A DNA stretch of 64,000 nucleotides from Lycorma delicatula (GCF_047948215.1 NC_134455.1:72751689-72815688), one strand, 5' to 3'. Counted from the stretch's first letter, positions 10,100-21,668 are shown. Numbers and translations are program-made. The notes: generated from the sequence alone by a model not told the origin.

Positions 10100-10985
10100 A
10101 TTTGGGGACCCAAATTTATATAAACATAGCAATATTCGATTTCTAATTACACATAGTCAAAATTTTATCATTGATTTCTCCTTCAAAGAAGAGATATAAT
10201 ACTACACAAAAAATTCATGGAAATATATTATGGAATAAAACGAGAAATTGTGTGACATTTGATGGGAAAATTAAAAATCGATACAGATTTCAGTACTTTT
10301 TCTTTAGTAGTTGTCAAGTAAACCGTTGCCAAAAAAATTGTAATTTAGAAATGTACATTTATTTTAGGATTCGATTAAATTAATAAATAAAAATAGGCAA
10401 ACGAAATTTTGTTCAGAATTTATTTCAGCGAAATAGATATAAGGGAACTCAATCAAAAACAAATACAATTTTAATAGTTTGACAGTTTTAACAAAAAAAT
10501 AAATAAATAAAAATCTGAATGATCTCAATAGTTAGTTATTTCCTTGACGTATGCTATTGGAAAAATCATCGAAAAAATTATTGATTATCGACTCGTTTCG
10601 ATTTTAGCAAGAGGTCTTTCATCCTCGTATTAAGTAGGATTTTGATAATACCATTTGACTACTGACGAAATTTTCAACTTAGAAAATACTATATATAACA
10701 GTTTCATCACTAAAAAATACTAAGTTGGAGTCTTCTTCGATTTGCAGAAGACTTTTGATAAAACTTTGCATCATAGAATAATGTTTCAACTATATGAATT
10801 CGCAGCAACTTACCGGTATAACTTGGCAACTATATAAACGGCAGCAACTTTCAAGTATGTTTTTAATGAATACTTGTCAGAAAAATAGTAGAAAATGATG
10901 GTTAAATTTTCACCTTCTACATAAAAATAGAAAAGAAAAATAATTTGTATAAAAATTAGAATAATCAACCGTATTACATTAAACT
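10100..10985. other. AT-rich stretch, probable eroded LINE 5' region
   Basis: No domain was recognised. A short frame at 10171-10383 has no recognised features. A phrase around 10720-10760 resembles reverse-transcriptase context (VFFDLQKTFDKTLHHRIM-like in one frame). That could be a further decayed fragment, but it is too short to call. Confidence 0.35.
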
Positions 10986-10989
10986 ATTA

Positions 10990-12480
10990 AACAATTACAT
11001 AAAACTACACGAACAAGTAAAGTGTGAAATACCTAATGCTAAATCTCAATTCTACAATATAATGTTAATTAGTTTAAGGAGTAACCCGAAGAAAAGCTGG
11101 CGTATAGTAAATAAACTTACCGGTTTAAAATAAAACAAATTAAAAGTAGAGATGGTCGAATAATATCGGACAGTTTCTGTATTGCGAATAAATTAAATAA
11201 TCACTTTGTGAATATAGTCCTGCCATTTTCATCGTACACAAATAACCGTAATGAAACCCTCCAAAACCGCTATAAAACATTATTCCATTCCGACAATTCA
11301 AGTCCGCCTTCAATGGTTTTTCTGCCTACACACAAAAGAGAAATAGAAAATGTAGTAAAATCCCTTAAACCAAGAAAGGACCCTGGGCTCCACCAAATTA
11401 GAATATATACAACAAAGGCTGTAATACACAAAAAAACTGAAATACTAATCTTTCTCTTTAATCTTAGCACGGCAACAGGAGTGTAATCAAAGCAATTAAA
11501 AAACTCTGTCATTGTTCCAATACATAAGGGCGGGGATAAAAATGATTCTAATAATTATTAATTTATTTATCGATTTTTTCGAAAATACTTGAAAATTCAT
11601 GCGGATCCGTTTAAATAGTTTTTTAAGTAAAAAAAATGTATATGGTAATAATCAATTTGGTTTTAGGAAAGGCTGTAATACCGAAGATGCAATGCTAAAT
11701 CTCTTTTTTTTGTATTAATAGCATAAACAGCAAGGTTGCTGCATTATTTCTAGATATAAGAAAGATTTTCGTTTCTGTCGATCACGGATTTTAAAAACTA
11801 AGAGATGTCGGTGTCAGAGATATTTGTGAAAACTGGTTTGCTAGCTTTCTATCAGGTAGGACCCAACAAGTTAGAGTTGGAAATTCTTTGAGTAACGCAT
11901 TATCTGCGGTGTCCATCAGAGATCTGCGCTTTCAGCAAAGATAATTTTAGTATTCATTAACGATTTATGTGGAGGCGTTCTCAACAATGCTATCACAGCA
12001 TTTTCGTATTACAACTTTCCTGTATAAGTTATACGGGAAACGATAAAAGTAAGCTGTGTAAGATAATCCGTGACGATATCCGGAGGCTTAGCGTGTGATT
12101 TGAATACAACTCTTTGCGGCTGAATACAGAAAATACAAATGTTAATCGCTTTTAAATTGAGGTCAAATTTAGAGGAACTATTGGCCCTACAAATACAAAC
12201 AATACTCGTAAAGCTTATGGTTGCAATTATAACTGGATCAATGAAACTGACCACGTGAAGTATTTGGGAATAACCGTAGATCCTGGACTTACACGGGCAG
12301 TTCATATACAAAACTAAAAGAACAACTCGTAAAAGCGTGTCAAACACTTTCTTCCTCCGCAATAGTTGCCCTGATTCTGTAACGAAATCTCCGTACTACG
12401 CTTTAATCGAAAGTAAACTGTAATATAGCATAACGATACGGAGTGGTGCTCACCACATTGCAATGCATCCCTTGACTTAA
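10990..12480 (+). mobile_element. Decayed jockey/CR1-like non-LTR retrotransposon reverse transcriptase
   Basis: Reverse-transcriptase blocks appear in the right order but in changing frames: KSWRIVNKLTG (about 11093-11125), VKSLKPRKDPG (about 11355-11390), VIVPIHKGGDKND (11508-11546), NQFGFRKGCNTEDAML (11650-11697), VAALFLDIRK then SVDH (about 11735-11787), WFASFLSGRTQQVRVGNSL (about 11837-11890), INDLCGGVLNNAITAF (about 11957-12005), then a diverged C-terminal part to about 12430. The catalytic FADD is destroyed: the frame reads AFSYYN there. These are hallmarks of the LINE polymerase that copies RNA at a nicked target. The element is dead, with many stops and frameshifts. No endonuclease domain was seen, so it is 5'-truncated. 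Confidence 0.85.
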
Positions 12481-12838
12481 CACTGTGTCCGATTAAATTT
12501 ATTAATGAAATAAAATTTTGTTCTTTTCATTTTTTAAAAAATATGTATTTATAATTTTATAGGCATACGAGGAAGTCATATGTGATGTCAGATTTTTTAT
12601 ATGAAAATATAATCTTTACAAATATAAATGAATGTTTGTTAGTCCCTTATGCCTTCCTATACCATTCATCTCATTGTAATATAACTTCGGTGACTTGTGT
12701 GCACGCCCGCGAAGATTTTTTAATTAATTTGGACCCGCTAGGTGGCGATGGGGTCGAGATATTTCGAAAAATTGTATTTTTAGTTCGATTTAGCTCATAT
12801 TCAGAATATATATTAGTTACATGAAAAGAAATATTTTT
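12481..12838. other. Non-coding stretch, probable body of the Helitron-like repeat ending at 13138
   Basis: A short open frame at 12582-12824 carries no known domain. The part from about 12690 (CGCGAAGATTTTTTAATTAATTTGG) up to the purine tract looks like dispersed-repeat sequence and may belong to the same non-autonomous element as the Helitron-like terminus. Confidence 0.4.
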
Positions 12839-12860
12839 GAAAAAATGGAAAAAAGGAAAT

Positions 12861-12960
12861 AGGGAGAAAGGGAAAAAGAGGAAAAGGAAGGAAGAGGGAG
12901 AAAAGGAAGAAAAAGAAAAGGAAGAGAAAGAAAAGGAAGGAAAAGGGAAGAAGGGAAAAG
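12861..12960 (+). repeat. 100-base uninterrupted polypurine tract
   Basis: Every base from 12861 to 12960 is A or G, and the purine bias continues from about 12840 to 13012 with only isolated pyrimidines. The sequence is an irregular mix of GGAAA, GAAAA and GGAAG units rather than a clean microsatellite. Such mirror-like purine runs can form triplex DNA and stall polymerases (general knowledge). It sits inside the apparent non-autonomous repeat ending at 13138. Confidence 0.9.
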
Positions 12961-13108
12961 TGAAAGGAGAGAAGGAATAAAGGGAAGATGGGAAGAAGGG
13001 AAAAACGGAAAGGTTAAATTTTGTGAAGTTCTGTAATGTTCAGTTTTTTAATGTTTTATCAAACTTTCATTTGCGTTCATTTAATATATATATATATATT
13101 AAAATCTA

Positions 13109-13138
13109 GCAATGGCGAAGCATTGCCCGGTCAGCTAG
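13109..13138 (+). mobile_element. Helitron-like 3' terminus: hairpin followed by CTAG
   Basis: GCAATG at 13109-13114 pairs with CATTGC at 13121-13126 around a GCGAAG loop. Eight bases later the sequence ends in CTAG at 13135-13138. Helitrons end in a short hairpin followed within about a dozen bases by CTRR, and the GCGAAGC and GGTCAGCTAG words are common in insect Helitron ends as I recall them. The base after CTAG is C rather than the usual T, which weakens the call. No helicase lies nearby, so this would be a non-autonomous copy. Confidence 0.6.
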
Positions 13139-13363
13139 CATACCTCTAAAATTATGTAAAATATAGGAGAGGAGAAATAATGAATAAATAAATAAAATTA
13201 CTCTCTCTTGGATATTTCACCTAAGTTTTAATTATGTTATCGTACTTCAATCGAAATCTGTAATTATTTATAATTTTTAAATTTTATACATCTTTCTGGT
13301 GTTATAGAGAAAACCCTGATTATCCTTAATTAACTTTCTGTACAAATTTTGTTGCTCTGTTCA
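13139..13363. other. AT-rich spacer
   Basis: No gene or repeat was recognised between the Helitron-like end and the long T run. Confidence 0.3.
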
Positions 13364-14040
13364 ATTTTTTTTTTTTTTTTTTTTTTTTATCTTTGTATAT
13401 CTATCTGATTTATTCTTGGAAAGTGCAGGCCAAAGAAGAATGAAGAGGTCATCGGAAGAACAAGATCAAGAAGAAGGAAGACCCTCTACTCGTCCCAACA
13501 TCACGGACAGGAGTTCGGAACAGAGCCCAGCAGAGATGCGTCCTGAAAGGCAGCCATAACAGAAGTGGATGAAGAGCTTCTACACAACCCTTCCTTTAAA
13601 ACTTACATATAAATTAACTTAAATCAGCAATTGCGACTCCTCCGGAGAAGGGGGCGCATTGCTCCCTCCATATAGTTAGTGCCCCGTTGTGGCGTATTCC
13701 TGCTAGCCTATGAAGCGTTAGCACCGAAAGGACTTCAATGGACGGTCTGAAGGGGAATTACGTCGGGAGGACAGGTTTCATAAGCCTAGCCTTCCGCGGT
13801 CGGCCCATAAAATGGGTTTGGTAACGCTGGTTTAACAACGGATTGGAATGCAATTAAATCCGTCCTTAAAAACATTAAATATTAAATAAGACAAAACTTG
13901 AAAAATTAGACCCGTCATATTAAATAAAACTTTAAAAAAACACGCCCGATAGAATTATCCAGCAACAAGGGACTCTGTCCAGGTTCTGCGATCCGTAGGG
14001 AGAATCTATAAACTCCCGCCAACTTTGCATTCCATTCCCC
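13364..14040. repeat. GC-richer block beginning with a T run, probable retroelement leader
   Basis: After about 25 T residues (13364-13390) the composition jumps from very AT-rich to roughly balanced until about 13850, then fades. A 39-residue frame starts at 13442 (MKRSSEEQDQEEGRPSTRPN..., stop near 13559); it is acidic, Ser- and Pro-rich, and resembles the start of a LINE ORF1 more than a host protein. The segment around 13670-13800 (GCCCCGTTGTGG, GCGTTAGCACCGAAAGG) has the look of a conserved LINE leader. The orientation is uncertain: the T run could be the poly(A) tail of a minus-strand element. I cannot assign a family. Confidence 0.5.
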
Positions 14041-15164
14041 TATCTGATTTTCTAGTAAAACTATTTTATTGAAAAAATATACTCCTTAGAACAAGTGATC
14101 AGCCCGATATTCAAAATGTAAATTGTGTTAAAATTAGGTAAACAGGACAGCAAACAAATTCAGTGTAAACAAAAACATGCCACTTAGTTGTATCCAGCTA
14201 TTCATTATAAAATCAGTTTATCTGAATTATTACAGATCAACTTATCTTTTTAACATGCCGATCAGGTTTTACGAAGTCAGAAATGTCATGACAACTAGAA
14301 ACGATAAATTGAAAACTAATAATTTTACAACTCCTCTGTTTGTCATTAACAGCATTTCTTTAAAGAGAAGAAACCAAAAATTAAAAAATCTTTGATATTC
14401 GATTCATCATAATTAATTCGTAAATCATATATATTTTTTTTTTTTTAGAATAATTTAAATCATAAAATAACATTAATATTATTTAATTGTTTCATAAAGT
14501 TTTAATTATATTAAAAAATTGTAGACAACAGGTTTTTTAGTTCATAATTAATGTCCGTGAATAACTAAGAAACAATCTTTCAGAATATATATAAACAAAT
14601 ATACTCGTATAATCATTTCTAGAAAAAAAGGATTTTAAAACGTTGGTGTACTGTAAACTACAACAGTGTAATAATCTTGTACTACACTACGATTTAAAAA
14701 CAAATCATATTTATTGTATTTGTTGATGAAAAGCAGTTCTGGATCCAATCCAAACATTTCTTTATTAAATAAAATAAATATAATTATAATTTACCAAGCA
14801 AAAAGACGTTTTTTAGCGAATTAGTGTAGGTTAGCAAGATATATTGAGGTCAAGTATGGCAAATCATATTAAGCTATTTAAGTATATATTACGTGCGTAA
14901 TATATTTAAGTTAAAACTATGTTATTTTTTTGTGAAATACCCTTTTCCTTAAAAATGGCTCAGTACTTATTCTAAAAAATAATAAGCCAAATTATTTATT
15001 AATATTTTCTAAAATAAATGTATATGAAAAGTAAAATTTTATCAATTCTTGCAAATCATAACGTTCAGTACTAACAAATTTTAACATGGCTATAAAAGAA
15101 ATTGTCTTCTTATACATCAATTTCCCATTTTACTTTCCCGTCTAGCGCTATAGCAGAGTTATTT
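14041..15164. other. AT-rich intergenic stretch
   Basis: A small frame at 14177-14395 has no recognised features. The remainder is low-complexity AT-rich DNA. TATATTACGTGCGTAATATA near 14884 is a short dyad. Confidence 0.35.
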
Positions 15165-15480
15165 ATAGCTGTACAAGGAAAAGTATTGTAATCAGTCCAA
15201 TTTAAGCATATGCGGTTTTCACCGGATCTTGACGTTTTGACACCTAAGTACCCAAAAAACCGGATGGAAATTTTCTGGATGTTCGTATATATTTGGGTGT
15301 ATGTTCGCTGTCACCCTCTAAATCACCTTATATCTCCAGAGCTACTCGATCGATTTTGACCAAACTTGGTAAAATTTTCAACTTAAGTCAAATGGTGAGA
15401 CTGTACAGCAAGGTCATCAACTCAAGATATTGCCTAATTAAGGTCAATATTAGGCACATTTGTTAACAATTAAGAGATAA
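15165..15480 (+). repeat. Dispersed repeat D, copy 1
   Basis: Opens with GTACAAGGAAAAGTATTGTAATC and continues through GCGGTTTTCACCGG, TAAATCACCTTATAT and CCAGAGCTAC to ACCAAACTTGG. The same ordered landmarks appear at 30880-31080 (+) and, reversed, at 58150-58480. More diverged copies lie at 33840-34190 (+) and 36890-37050 (-). It is non-coding. Its class is unknown to me. Confidence 0.8.
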
Positions 15481-15589
15481 TAATATTTCAATAGAAAAAA
15501 TAAATAAATCGCTTCCCCACCCTAAAAAAATGCTCTAATATACTGATGGGTAAGTTGTTATGCATATGTATTATATGTTTGCTTTATAT

Positions 15590-15830
15590 TTTAAAACTTT
15601 TTTTTAAGACTATTTTAAGTATAAAAAAGTATTTAAAGTGACCACTAGTACCGCCAAACGCGCACTAATGAAATACGGTATTCGCGAGCGCTTTAGTTAG
15701 AATTTTTGAATTAAACAATCAAAATATTAAATTTAAATAAAATGATAACATTTTTAAAATAAATTTTGTGTGTGTAAGCCGTGTATCAGAAAATAACTGC
15801 GAGAGAGGAAATTCCTCCAACTGTGTTATC
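15590..15830 (-). repeat. Dispersed repeat E, copy 1
   Basis: The reverse complement aligns with 56760-57000 over its whole length. Landmarks are CACAGTTG.AGGAATTTC, TTTTCTGAT, TTCTAACTAAAG, ATACCGTATTTCAT, GGCGGTACTAGT and CACTTTAAAT. Together with D at 15165-15480 it makes a composite (D then E reversed) that recurs in reverse order at 56760-58480. Confidence 0.82.
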
Positions 15831-15839
15831 AGCTTTATT

Positions 15840-17050
15840 TACAAAATATTTTAAATTGCGTAGGTAATACACGATCCCTTTTTTTTGGAATTTTTTGTTA
15901 TCTCAATAAATCATTTGATTTAGTTCCACATTTTTTACTGATTAAATAACAAGCATCAAGAAGTATTAGAGAAGTCGCTAACAATTGAGTAAAATCTACT
16001 ACCTTACCTTACGTAAAGAAGTAGTTGAAATTTTTCATCTGAGATCGTCACTTCAAGAACTAAATCGTGGAGTTCCATAGGGAAGTGTACTTGGTCTCTT
16101 GTTTTTCTTTTTGTTTATTAATGATCTGCTTCAAAATCTTGAACCATTAACCTTCTTCGGACAATTGTATCTTATCTGAAGATAATTATTTAAAAGGAAT
16201 TGAAAGTTTTACGATAAGAGTTTAAAATAATATTCCCTGGATGGATTATAATTGTCTAATTAATCATCAAATAAACATCGATAAAACTGTATTGACTGAC
16301 GCATATGTAACACTATAGATTTCATGGATAGTATTCCCAGTAATTATAACCATACGAATTTCTGCTGTTCATAAAAAAAAATTTCTGGGCGTTTTATTAC
16401 ATGGCAAGTTCTCTTAGGATGATCAAATTTATCAGTGTTTTTTTTACTTATATTTCTTAAAAAAGTAAAATTTCAAAATTGAATTATTCAAAAAGGATTT
16501 CAACATAATTACATCTTACTGTTTTGGTTTAATACGGCTTAATAAAACGTCAAGCTAGTCATCATTATTAAATATTTGTCATGCTTACCAGATTAACGAA
16601 TAAAGTTTCATCTCTTGTGACACCCTCAAAATGAGTTTTTAAGGTACAAAAATGGGCTGTCAATATGAATATGGGATGATATTGAACGATATTTAGAAAA
16701 TTAGATGTATTAATTTATCATTATGATTATTTTTGTCAATGTCCGCCTCCTCATTGGCACAACTCTATACAAAATCGGTCGAATGATGATTTCCCCAATC
16801 GCTGAGTCGGTTGGCATGAACCCAGTGACAAATCCTGTTTGGACTGGTATTCAAGGTCCCTCGATCTAACTTATGTAATATTTTCTTCGGGGTTTTATAA
16901 AGAATCTTGTGCATCTGCCTCCGCAGCTTACCGATCTATCCGATTTTAAGCACAGGATTGAAGCATTACTTCGATAATGCTGATTAAAGTATGGGATGAA
17001 TTTTCCTGTCGGTTGGATGTGTACTGCATGAATAAAGGTATTCAAATTGA
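15840..17050 (+). mobile_element. Second decayed jockey-like LINE reverse transcriptase fragment
   Basis: Motif A is recognisable as YLNKSFDLVPHFL (about 15897-15940). Motif B is RGVP-stop-GSVLGLLFFLFFINDLLQNLEP (16065-16146), where the expected Gln codon has become TAG. Later weak matches include FLGVLLHGKFS (about 16380-16415) and the C-terminal tail LRSLPIYPILS (about 16915-16955). The stretch ends near 17050 in AATTGAATACAACAC. Many frameshifts are present, so the element is dead. It differs from the copy at 10990-12480 and represents another insertion. Confidence 0.75.
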
Positions 17051-18542
17051 ATACAACACTTGTAGGGAAAACTGTTTTAAAGTTACTCTTCCATTTTATT
17101 TGTGATTCATTATTTTAAGTTAAATTAAGAGATATTAAATATCTTCTAAAAATTCTTTTTGCATACCCTGAATAATGTGCCGGGTTTGTTAAAAGTGTGA
17201 ATTGGAATGTCCAGTGGTTTTTTAGTTAACAAAGGATCTAAGCTAAGATACGCAAAAGAAAGATCAAAAAAGATAATTTTTTGTTCTCACGTTGATAATG
17301 TATCTTAAAAAGTTAAAAGCTTGATATCATCAAATACTTCATAAAATAATGTAAAAGGTGTTTTTTTTTCTGTCACTTACTAGTATATGAAGTATTCTTT
17401 CATTATGCCTCAAACTGAAATACACATACTTTCTGCGCCGATTGTAATTCACCATCTCGAATTCCAGTCAAAGGTTTGTATACTAGATACTGAAGGATAG
17501 CCCCAGCCTTATATATGGCTGTTCGTTATATAAATATGCTTCATACTTCCATAAGATTACTGTAAGCTTTTAATAATTAAATTTTTTTTAATGATTTTAT
17601 AGTCGCATCAACAAGGAAGGAGACTACCCAAAACGTTTTTTTCTTTAGAACTAGGAATGGGAAGTTTATACTTGGTCAGTTTACTTAGCCTAAAGTGAAG
17701 AGTAGTTTTCTAAATTTTTAGATAATTACGTTCACTGCAACCCCTAAAATAGGGATTGGGGTGAAAAAATAGTTCCCGAGAAGAATAAATTTATCTTTGT
17801 TACTAAAGATAAAAACTTAGAAAAAACATTAAAATAAAACGAAAATAATTGTCTAGTGCCTTGTGTATATGCAAAATATAAATCTTGTAGAATCTTTGTT
17901 ACAAATTTTTTAAACAAAAAATCATCCCCATTTTAATTTCAACCCCCTCTCATAATTATATATACAAGAGGATTATCACATGCGTCTAGATAAATATTTT
18001 GTGTATAACGTAAAAAAAATCGTGCAGTTATCTCAGTTACAACTAATGTTATGATTTTTTTTAGTTTTCGGAAAACCGAGATTAAAGATTGAAATATACC
18101 ATAGTACCTGGTCAATTGTATCGCATGGTTGTAGCAATGTCCTATAAACTTCAAAGTGGCGTAACCTATAAGATGTAATGGTAACTAAATAGAATAATAA
18201 ACAAGGTTTAAAATTGCGAAATATTCATATTTCTATCATTATTCATTTATAAGATACAAGCTATACTGAATTTCGTATTTTACACGGTGAAAATACAAAA
18301 TATTGCTTTGGAAACAGGCTTACATTTTATTTTATTTAAATTTTTGTGGTCAACCGTGAATGAAATAATTACACAATTAAAAAGAGCAAACATTCCATAG
18401 AATAAAATTCACTAAAAAAAAAAAAATTCAATAAATTTTTTTACAGTATCAAGGGTAGAATCTCCCCTTAAAGTCATTAGCGACATATCAGCCAATCTAA
18501 TAAAGTCATTAGCAACTTATCAGATTACACGATTACCGGTAC
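17051..18542. other. AT-rich stretch with repeat-like patches
   Basis: No gene was recognised. Around 17740-18150 the phrases CCCCTAAAATAGGG.TTGGGGTG and CATCCCCATTTTAATTTC resemble the middle of repeat D-type material. At 18465-18530 a unit TAAAGTCATTAGC.AC.TATCA is present twice in tandem. Confidence 0.4.
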
Positions 18543-18574
18543 AGTTACATTACACTAATAAGTGTAATGTAACT
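18543..18574. repeat. Perfect hairpin, 14-base arms and 4-base loop
   Basis: AGTTACATTACACT and its exact reverse complement AGTGTAATGTAACT flank AATA. It lies just upstream of the S1 SINE at 18599-18796. Confidence 0.85.
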
Positions 18575-18598
18575 TTGTAATTACTTGTAACTTGTAAT

Positions 18599-18796
18599 TG
18601 AACAAACTCAGGCCGACCATTCCTGAGACGTTTGGTTAATTAAAACCCAACCACTAAAGAACACTGGTATCCGCCATCTAGTATTCAAATCCGACTAAAA
18701 GTAACTAACTACTATTATTAGGATTTAAACCTGAGAACTTCGACTTCGAAATCAGCTGATTTACGATGACAAGTTTACCACTAGACCAACCCGGGT
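18599..18796 (-). mobile_element. S1 SINE, copy lacking the usual 3' tail
   Basis: On the minus strand it reads from the head (GGTTGGTCTAGTGG near 18790) through an AATCAGCTGATTT dyad, a degraded B box, GGATTTGAATACTAGATGG, and GGTTGGGTTTTAATTAACC to CTCAGGAATGGTCGGCCTGAG. It then ends in TTTGTTC rather than the TGTACAAGAC continuation of the full copies. It shares this shorter end with the partial copy at 947-1097. Confidence 0.8.
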
Positions 18797-19185
18797 AAAT
18801 CGTAAATTAGAAACTTGTTCAATAAAATTACACGACTGAGTACTGCTTATTTGAATAATGACTTATATAAACTGACCTGGTTAATTATTTTTAATAAATT
18901 AATTAATTCTTTCATAGCATTACATTTTTATATAAAATTTTGTATTACAAGGTTGTATAAATTATATATCATTACTTATGTTTCAATTTACTGAAAATAT
19001 TCCAGTAATTATAATTCGAAATACAGTAATAGTAGTGAAATAACAGAAAACAGCGTTTACCTAGCTAATATTATAACCATTTTTAGTAGTGGCTCCTTGC
19101 TGTTTCGCAAAATTATTATTGAAAAGTAATGTTATAAATAAATAATCATTGAAATACTCATATGGAAATACTATTTCCATATACT
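18797..19185. other. AT-rich stretch ending in a dyad at the LINE border
   Basis: No gene was recognised. An 11-base inverted repeat with a single-base spacer (ATATGGAAATA / TATTTCCATAT) lies at about 19159-19181, directly against the 3' end of the R1-type LINE. Confidence 0.5.
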
Positions 19186-19525
19186 CTAAGGAGGCGTCCC
19201 CCATCGGTTGTACGCCCGGCACGGCAGGTTAGCCTCCCCGGTCTGGGATCTTTATTTTCTTTCAGTGCCTGCCTCTAATAACCCGTTTCGATCCCCCTCT
19301 ACGGGGAACCGCGTCTCGGTCTTGATGCCTGCCTCAAACCGACGATGCTGGCCCCAGCAGACTCCGAAGAGCCCCAGTGCCAACACCGCTGGCCGGGACT
19401 CGGTCTTTTCTTTTCTTTTCCCCACTCACAGTATTCCCAGGAGTTCCATCCTCATCACAGGTACCCGCACACCTCAGCATACGGGCCCTCCGAGGATGGA
19501 CTGTCCTGACTTCCCTATTCCAAGC

Positions 19526-20055
19526 CTAAAGTCCTTGGCGCCTCGCTTCTTCCTCTTTCGTCCTGAGGACCACTGCAGCGAAGTTTGCGAACCAGTCCCA
19601 ATTAGTGTTGTTACTAGTTAGCCAGCCTACTAGATTTTCCACAGTTAAATTATTTGTTGTTATTTCGTGTCTTAAACTCTCCCATCTCTGGCACAGGAAA
19701 ACCGTGTGTTCCACGGTATCCACCTCTTGGCAATAGTTACATTGGGGGCTTGTTCTCTTACCAAATCTGTATAGATACTGTCTGAAGGACCCATGACCAG
19801 TCAATATCTGTGTTATATAAAAGTTCATATTGCCTTTTTCCTTGTTTAACCAGTTATCTAAATTTGGTATCAATCGTCTGGTCCATGTCTCCGTTTGCGA
19901 TCCAACCCATTCATTCTGCCATTCACTCACAATGGTGGTTTCCACCTCACTTTTTAGCATTTCTGCTGCTCTCACTCTTCGCTTTTTAATTAATAATTCT
20001 ATACGCGGAACCTCCGCCAGAACACAAAACGCTGCATATGAAATTTTTGGTACCC
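19526..20055 (-). pseudogene. R1-type LINE ORF2, C-terminal part with CCHC knuckle
   Basis: Continues the reverse transcriptase after a one-base frameshift near 20048: the upstream frame reads AGYQK and this frame resumes KISYAAFCVLAEVPRIELL. The region WTRRLIPNLDNWLNKEKG (about 19838-19893) leads into LTGHGSFRQYLYRFGK and the knuckle CNYC-x7-H-x4-C at 19691-19741, a probable nucleic-acid-binding finger that in related elements contributes to target recognition. The frame ends at 19526 with ARRQGL and a stop, which I take as the natural C-terminus because the GC-rich non-coding 3' region follows. Confidence 0.88.
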
Positions 20056-20979
20056 CGCAACTGTTCTTATTAGCGCTAGACGGTGTATACTCCTTAGTTT
20101 TCTCATGTTCCTCTGTGTGTTTATTGCCTCTCCCCATATTGGGGCCGCATACAGTATGGATGACATTACCGCAGAGGTTATCAACCTCCTGACCAACATT
20201 TTGGGTGCGTTATGATTGCTAAACAACCTCCTCAGTGCTCTGACGGTGGGAGCAACTCTTTTGCATAACATTTCTAGATGTGCATTATACTTGAGGATTT
20301 TGTCCAACACAACCCCCGAGTATTTCGCGTTACTTACTTCTTGTATACGCTCCCCTCTTATTTCCACATTGATATTCCTAATTCTTTTTCGCCCCGAGAA
20401 CCCAATGCATTGAGATTTTGCCGTAGATATCTGCAGCTGATTGTCACTTAACCATTCGTCAATCAGAATCAAGGCCCTATTGGCTTTATTCTCTAAATTG
20501 TTTATATCCCCGTCTTCCACCAGGATTGCCACGTCGTCTGCATAGCCCACGATAGACACCCCCTCTGGATAGTGTAACCTAAAAACTTGGTCGAAGAATA
20601 TGTTCCATAGCAGTGGACCGAGCACGGACCCCTGCGGAACACCCCCGAACATCCGGTAGGAAGCCAAGCCTTCAACTGTATTAACTTCAATATACCTCTC
20701 ATGCAGGTATTGTCTGATCTGGTTAATTAAATAGCTAGTAATATCCATTCTCATCACTGCTTCAACTATAGCAGACCACGGCCCAAAGGCGTTTTTGATA
20801 TCTAACTGAATCATTAGGGGTAGTCTTCTTGTTCTCCATGTGCTTCTTCTGACTGATTTTGACCAGATTGTTACTCTGCTTAGTGCATCTATTGTGGAAA
20901 ACCCTTTTCTGAATCCATACTGGTCTGGGTGTGAACAGTTTTTCGCATCAAGTTCTTCCTGCAGTCTGGTGGCGTTCAA
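20046..20979 (-). pseudogene. R1-type LINE ORF2, reverse transcriptase core
   Basis: Contains the catalytic heart of the polymerase: QYGFRKGFSTIDAL (fingers), MIQLDIKNAFGPWSAI (motif A, with the first catalytic Asp), GGVPQGSVLGPLLWN (motif B), and GYADDVAILV (motif C, YADD codons at 20533-20544). The thumb follows, with LSDNQLQISTAKSQC and the Y.GVVLDKILKYNAHL block. All catalytic residues are intact. The upstream junction is broken by a small insertion: CGTTCAACTGC occurs twice, at 20973-20983 and 20986-20996, shifting the frame out of the preceding piece. The protein would have copied the element's RNA at a nicked chromosomal target. Confidence 0.92.
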
Positions 20980-21668
20980 CTGCTACGTTCAACTGCTTTG
21001 CCCATATTATTGATTAAACTGATGGGCCGGAAGCTTTCCTGTCCGTTATTCGCCCCTGGCTTACGTAGAAACACTGTCCTTGCAGTCTTCCAACATCTTG
21101 GCAACGTACGACGTTGTAGCACATCCACAACTTGCCATGGCACAACATCTGCTAACCCGTTTATAACCACCGCCGGTATCCCGTCCGGTCCCGGACTCTT
21201 TTTGTTCTTAAGTTTCTTTATTGCATTCATGACTTCTATTTGGGTGAATCTACACCTTTCGCAGATGATTGTCTGATGATTATCCCTCTCTTGCCTCGGA
21301 AAAAGGACTATCATTTGTTGTGTAACCTTTTCGCCATTAAGGACTGGCACATGTCTACCTAACCGTTTCGTTATGATCTGGAATGTCTTCCCCCAGCGGT
21401 CGGCATCCAGCTCTCCACATAACTGTAGCCATTTGTTGCGTTTAGACAGTTTGATCATGTAGTTGAGTTTTTTCCTGGCTATCCTGTATCGTCCTAACGC
21501 TAGGTTACCTTCCTCTGTCATTCCTGTGCGCGCACGTAGTCTCTGGAGTCTTCTCTTACTATTTTGCATCAAAGCACGTTGTTCTGCAATCTCGTTAGTC
21601 CACCAATATACCGGGCGGTATCTAGTTGTGTTCTGAGGGATTTTAGATATTTCGTCAACAATTATGCC
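20976..21668 (-). pseudogene. R1-type LINE ORF2, linker and N-terminal reverse transcriptase
   Basis: Starts after a frameshift near 21668 with ISKIPQNTTRYRPVYWWTNEI, the conserved linker between endonuclease and polymerase. It continues through a basic stretch (NSKRRLQRLRARTG) to MNAIKKLKNKKSPGPDGIPAVVI (about 21165-21235), the conserved pre-palm block. RPISLINNMGKAVER then precedes the duplication that breaks the frame at about 20985. Apart from its ends this 230-codon segment has no stop, in keeping with a recent loss of function. Confidence 0.9.

Noticed and set aside
19208..20192. Plus-strand open frames across the LINE
   Set aside because: They are complements of the minus-strand R1-type coding sequence, which carries the recognisable motifs.
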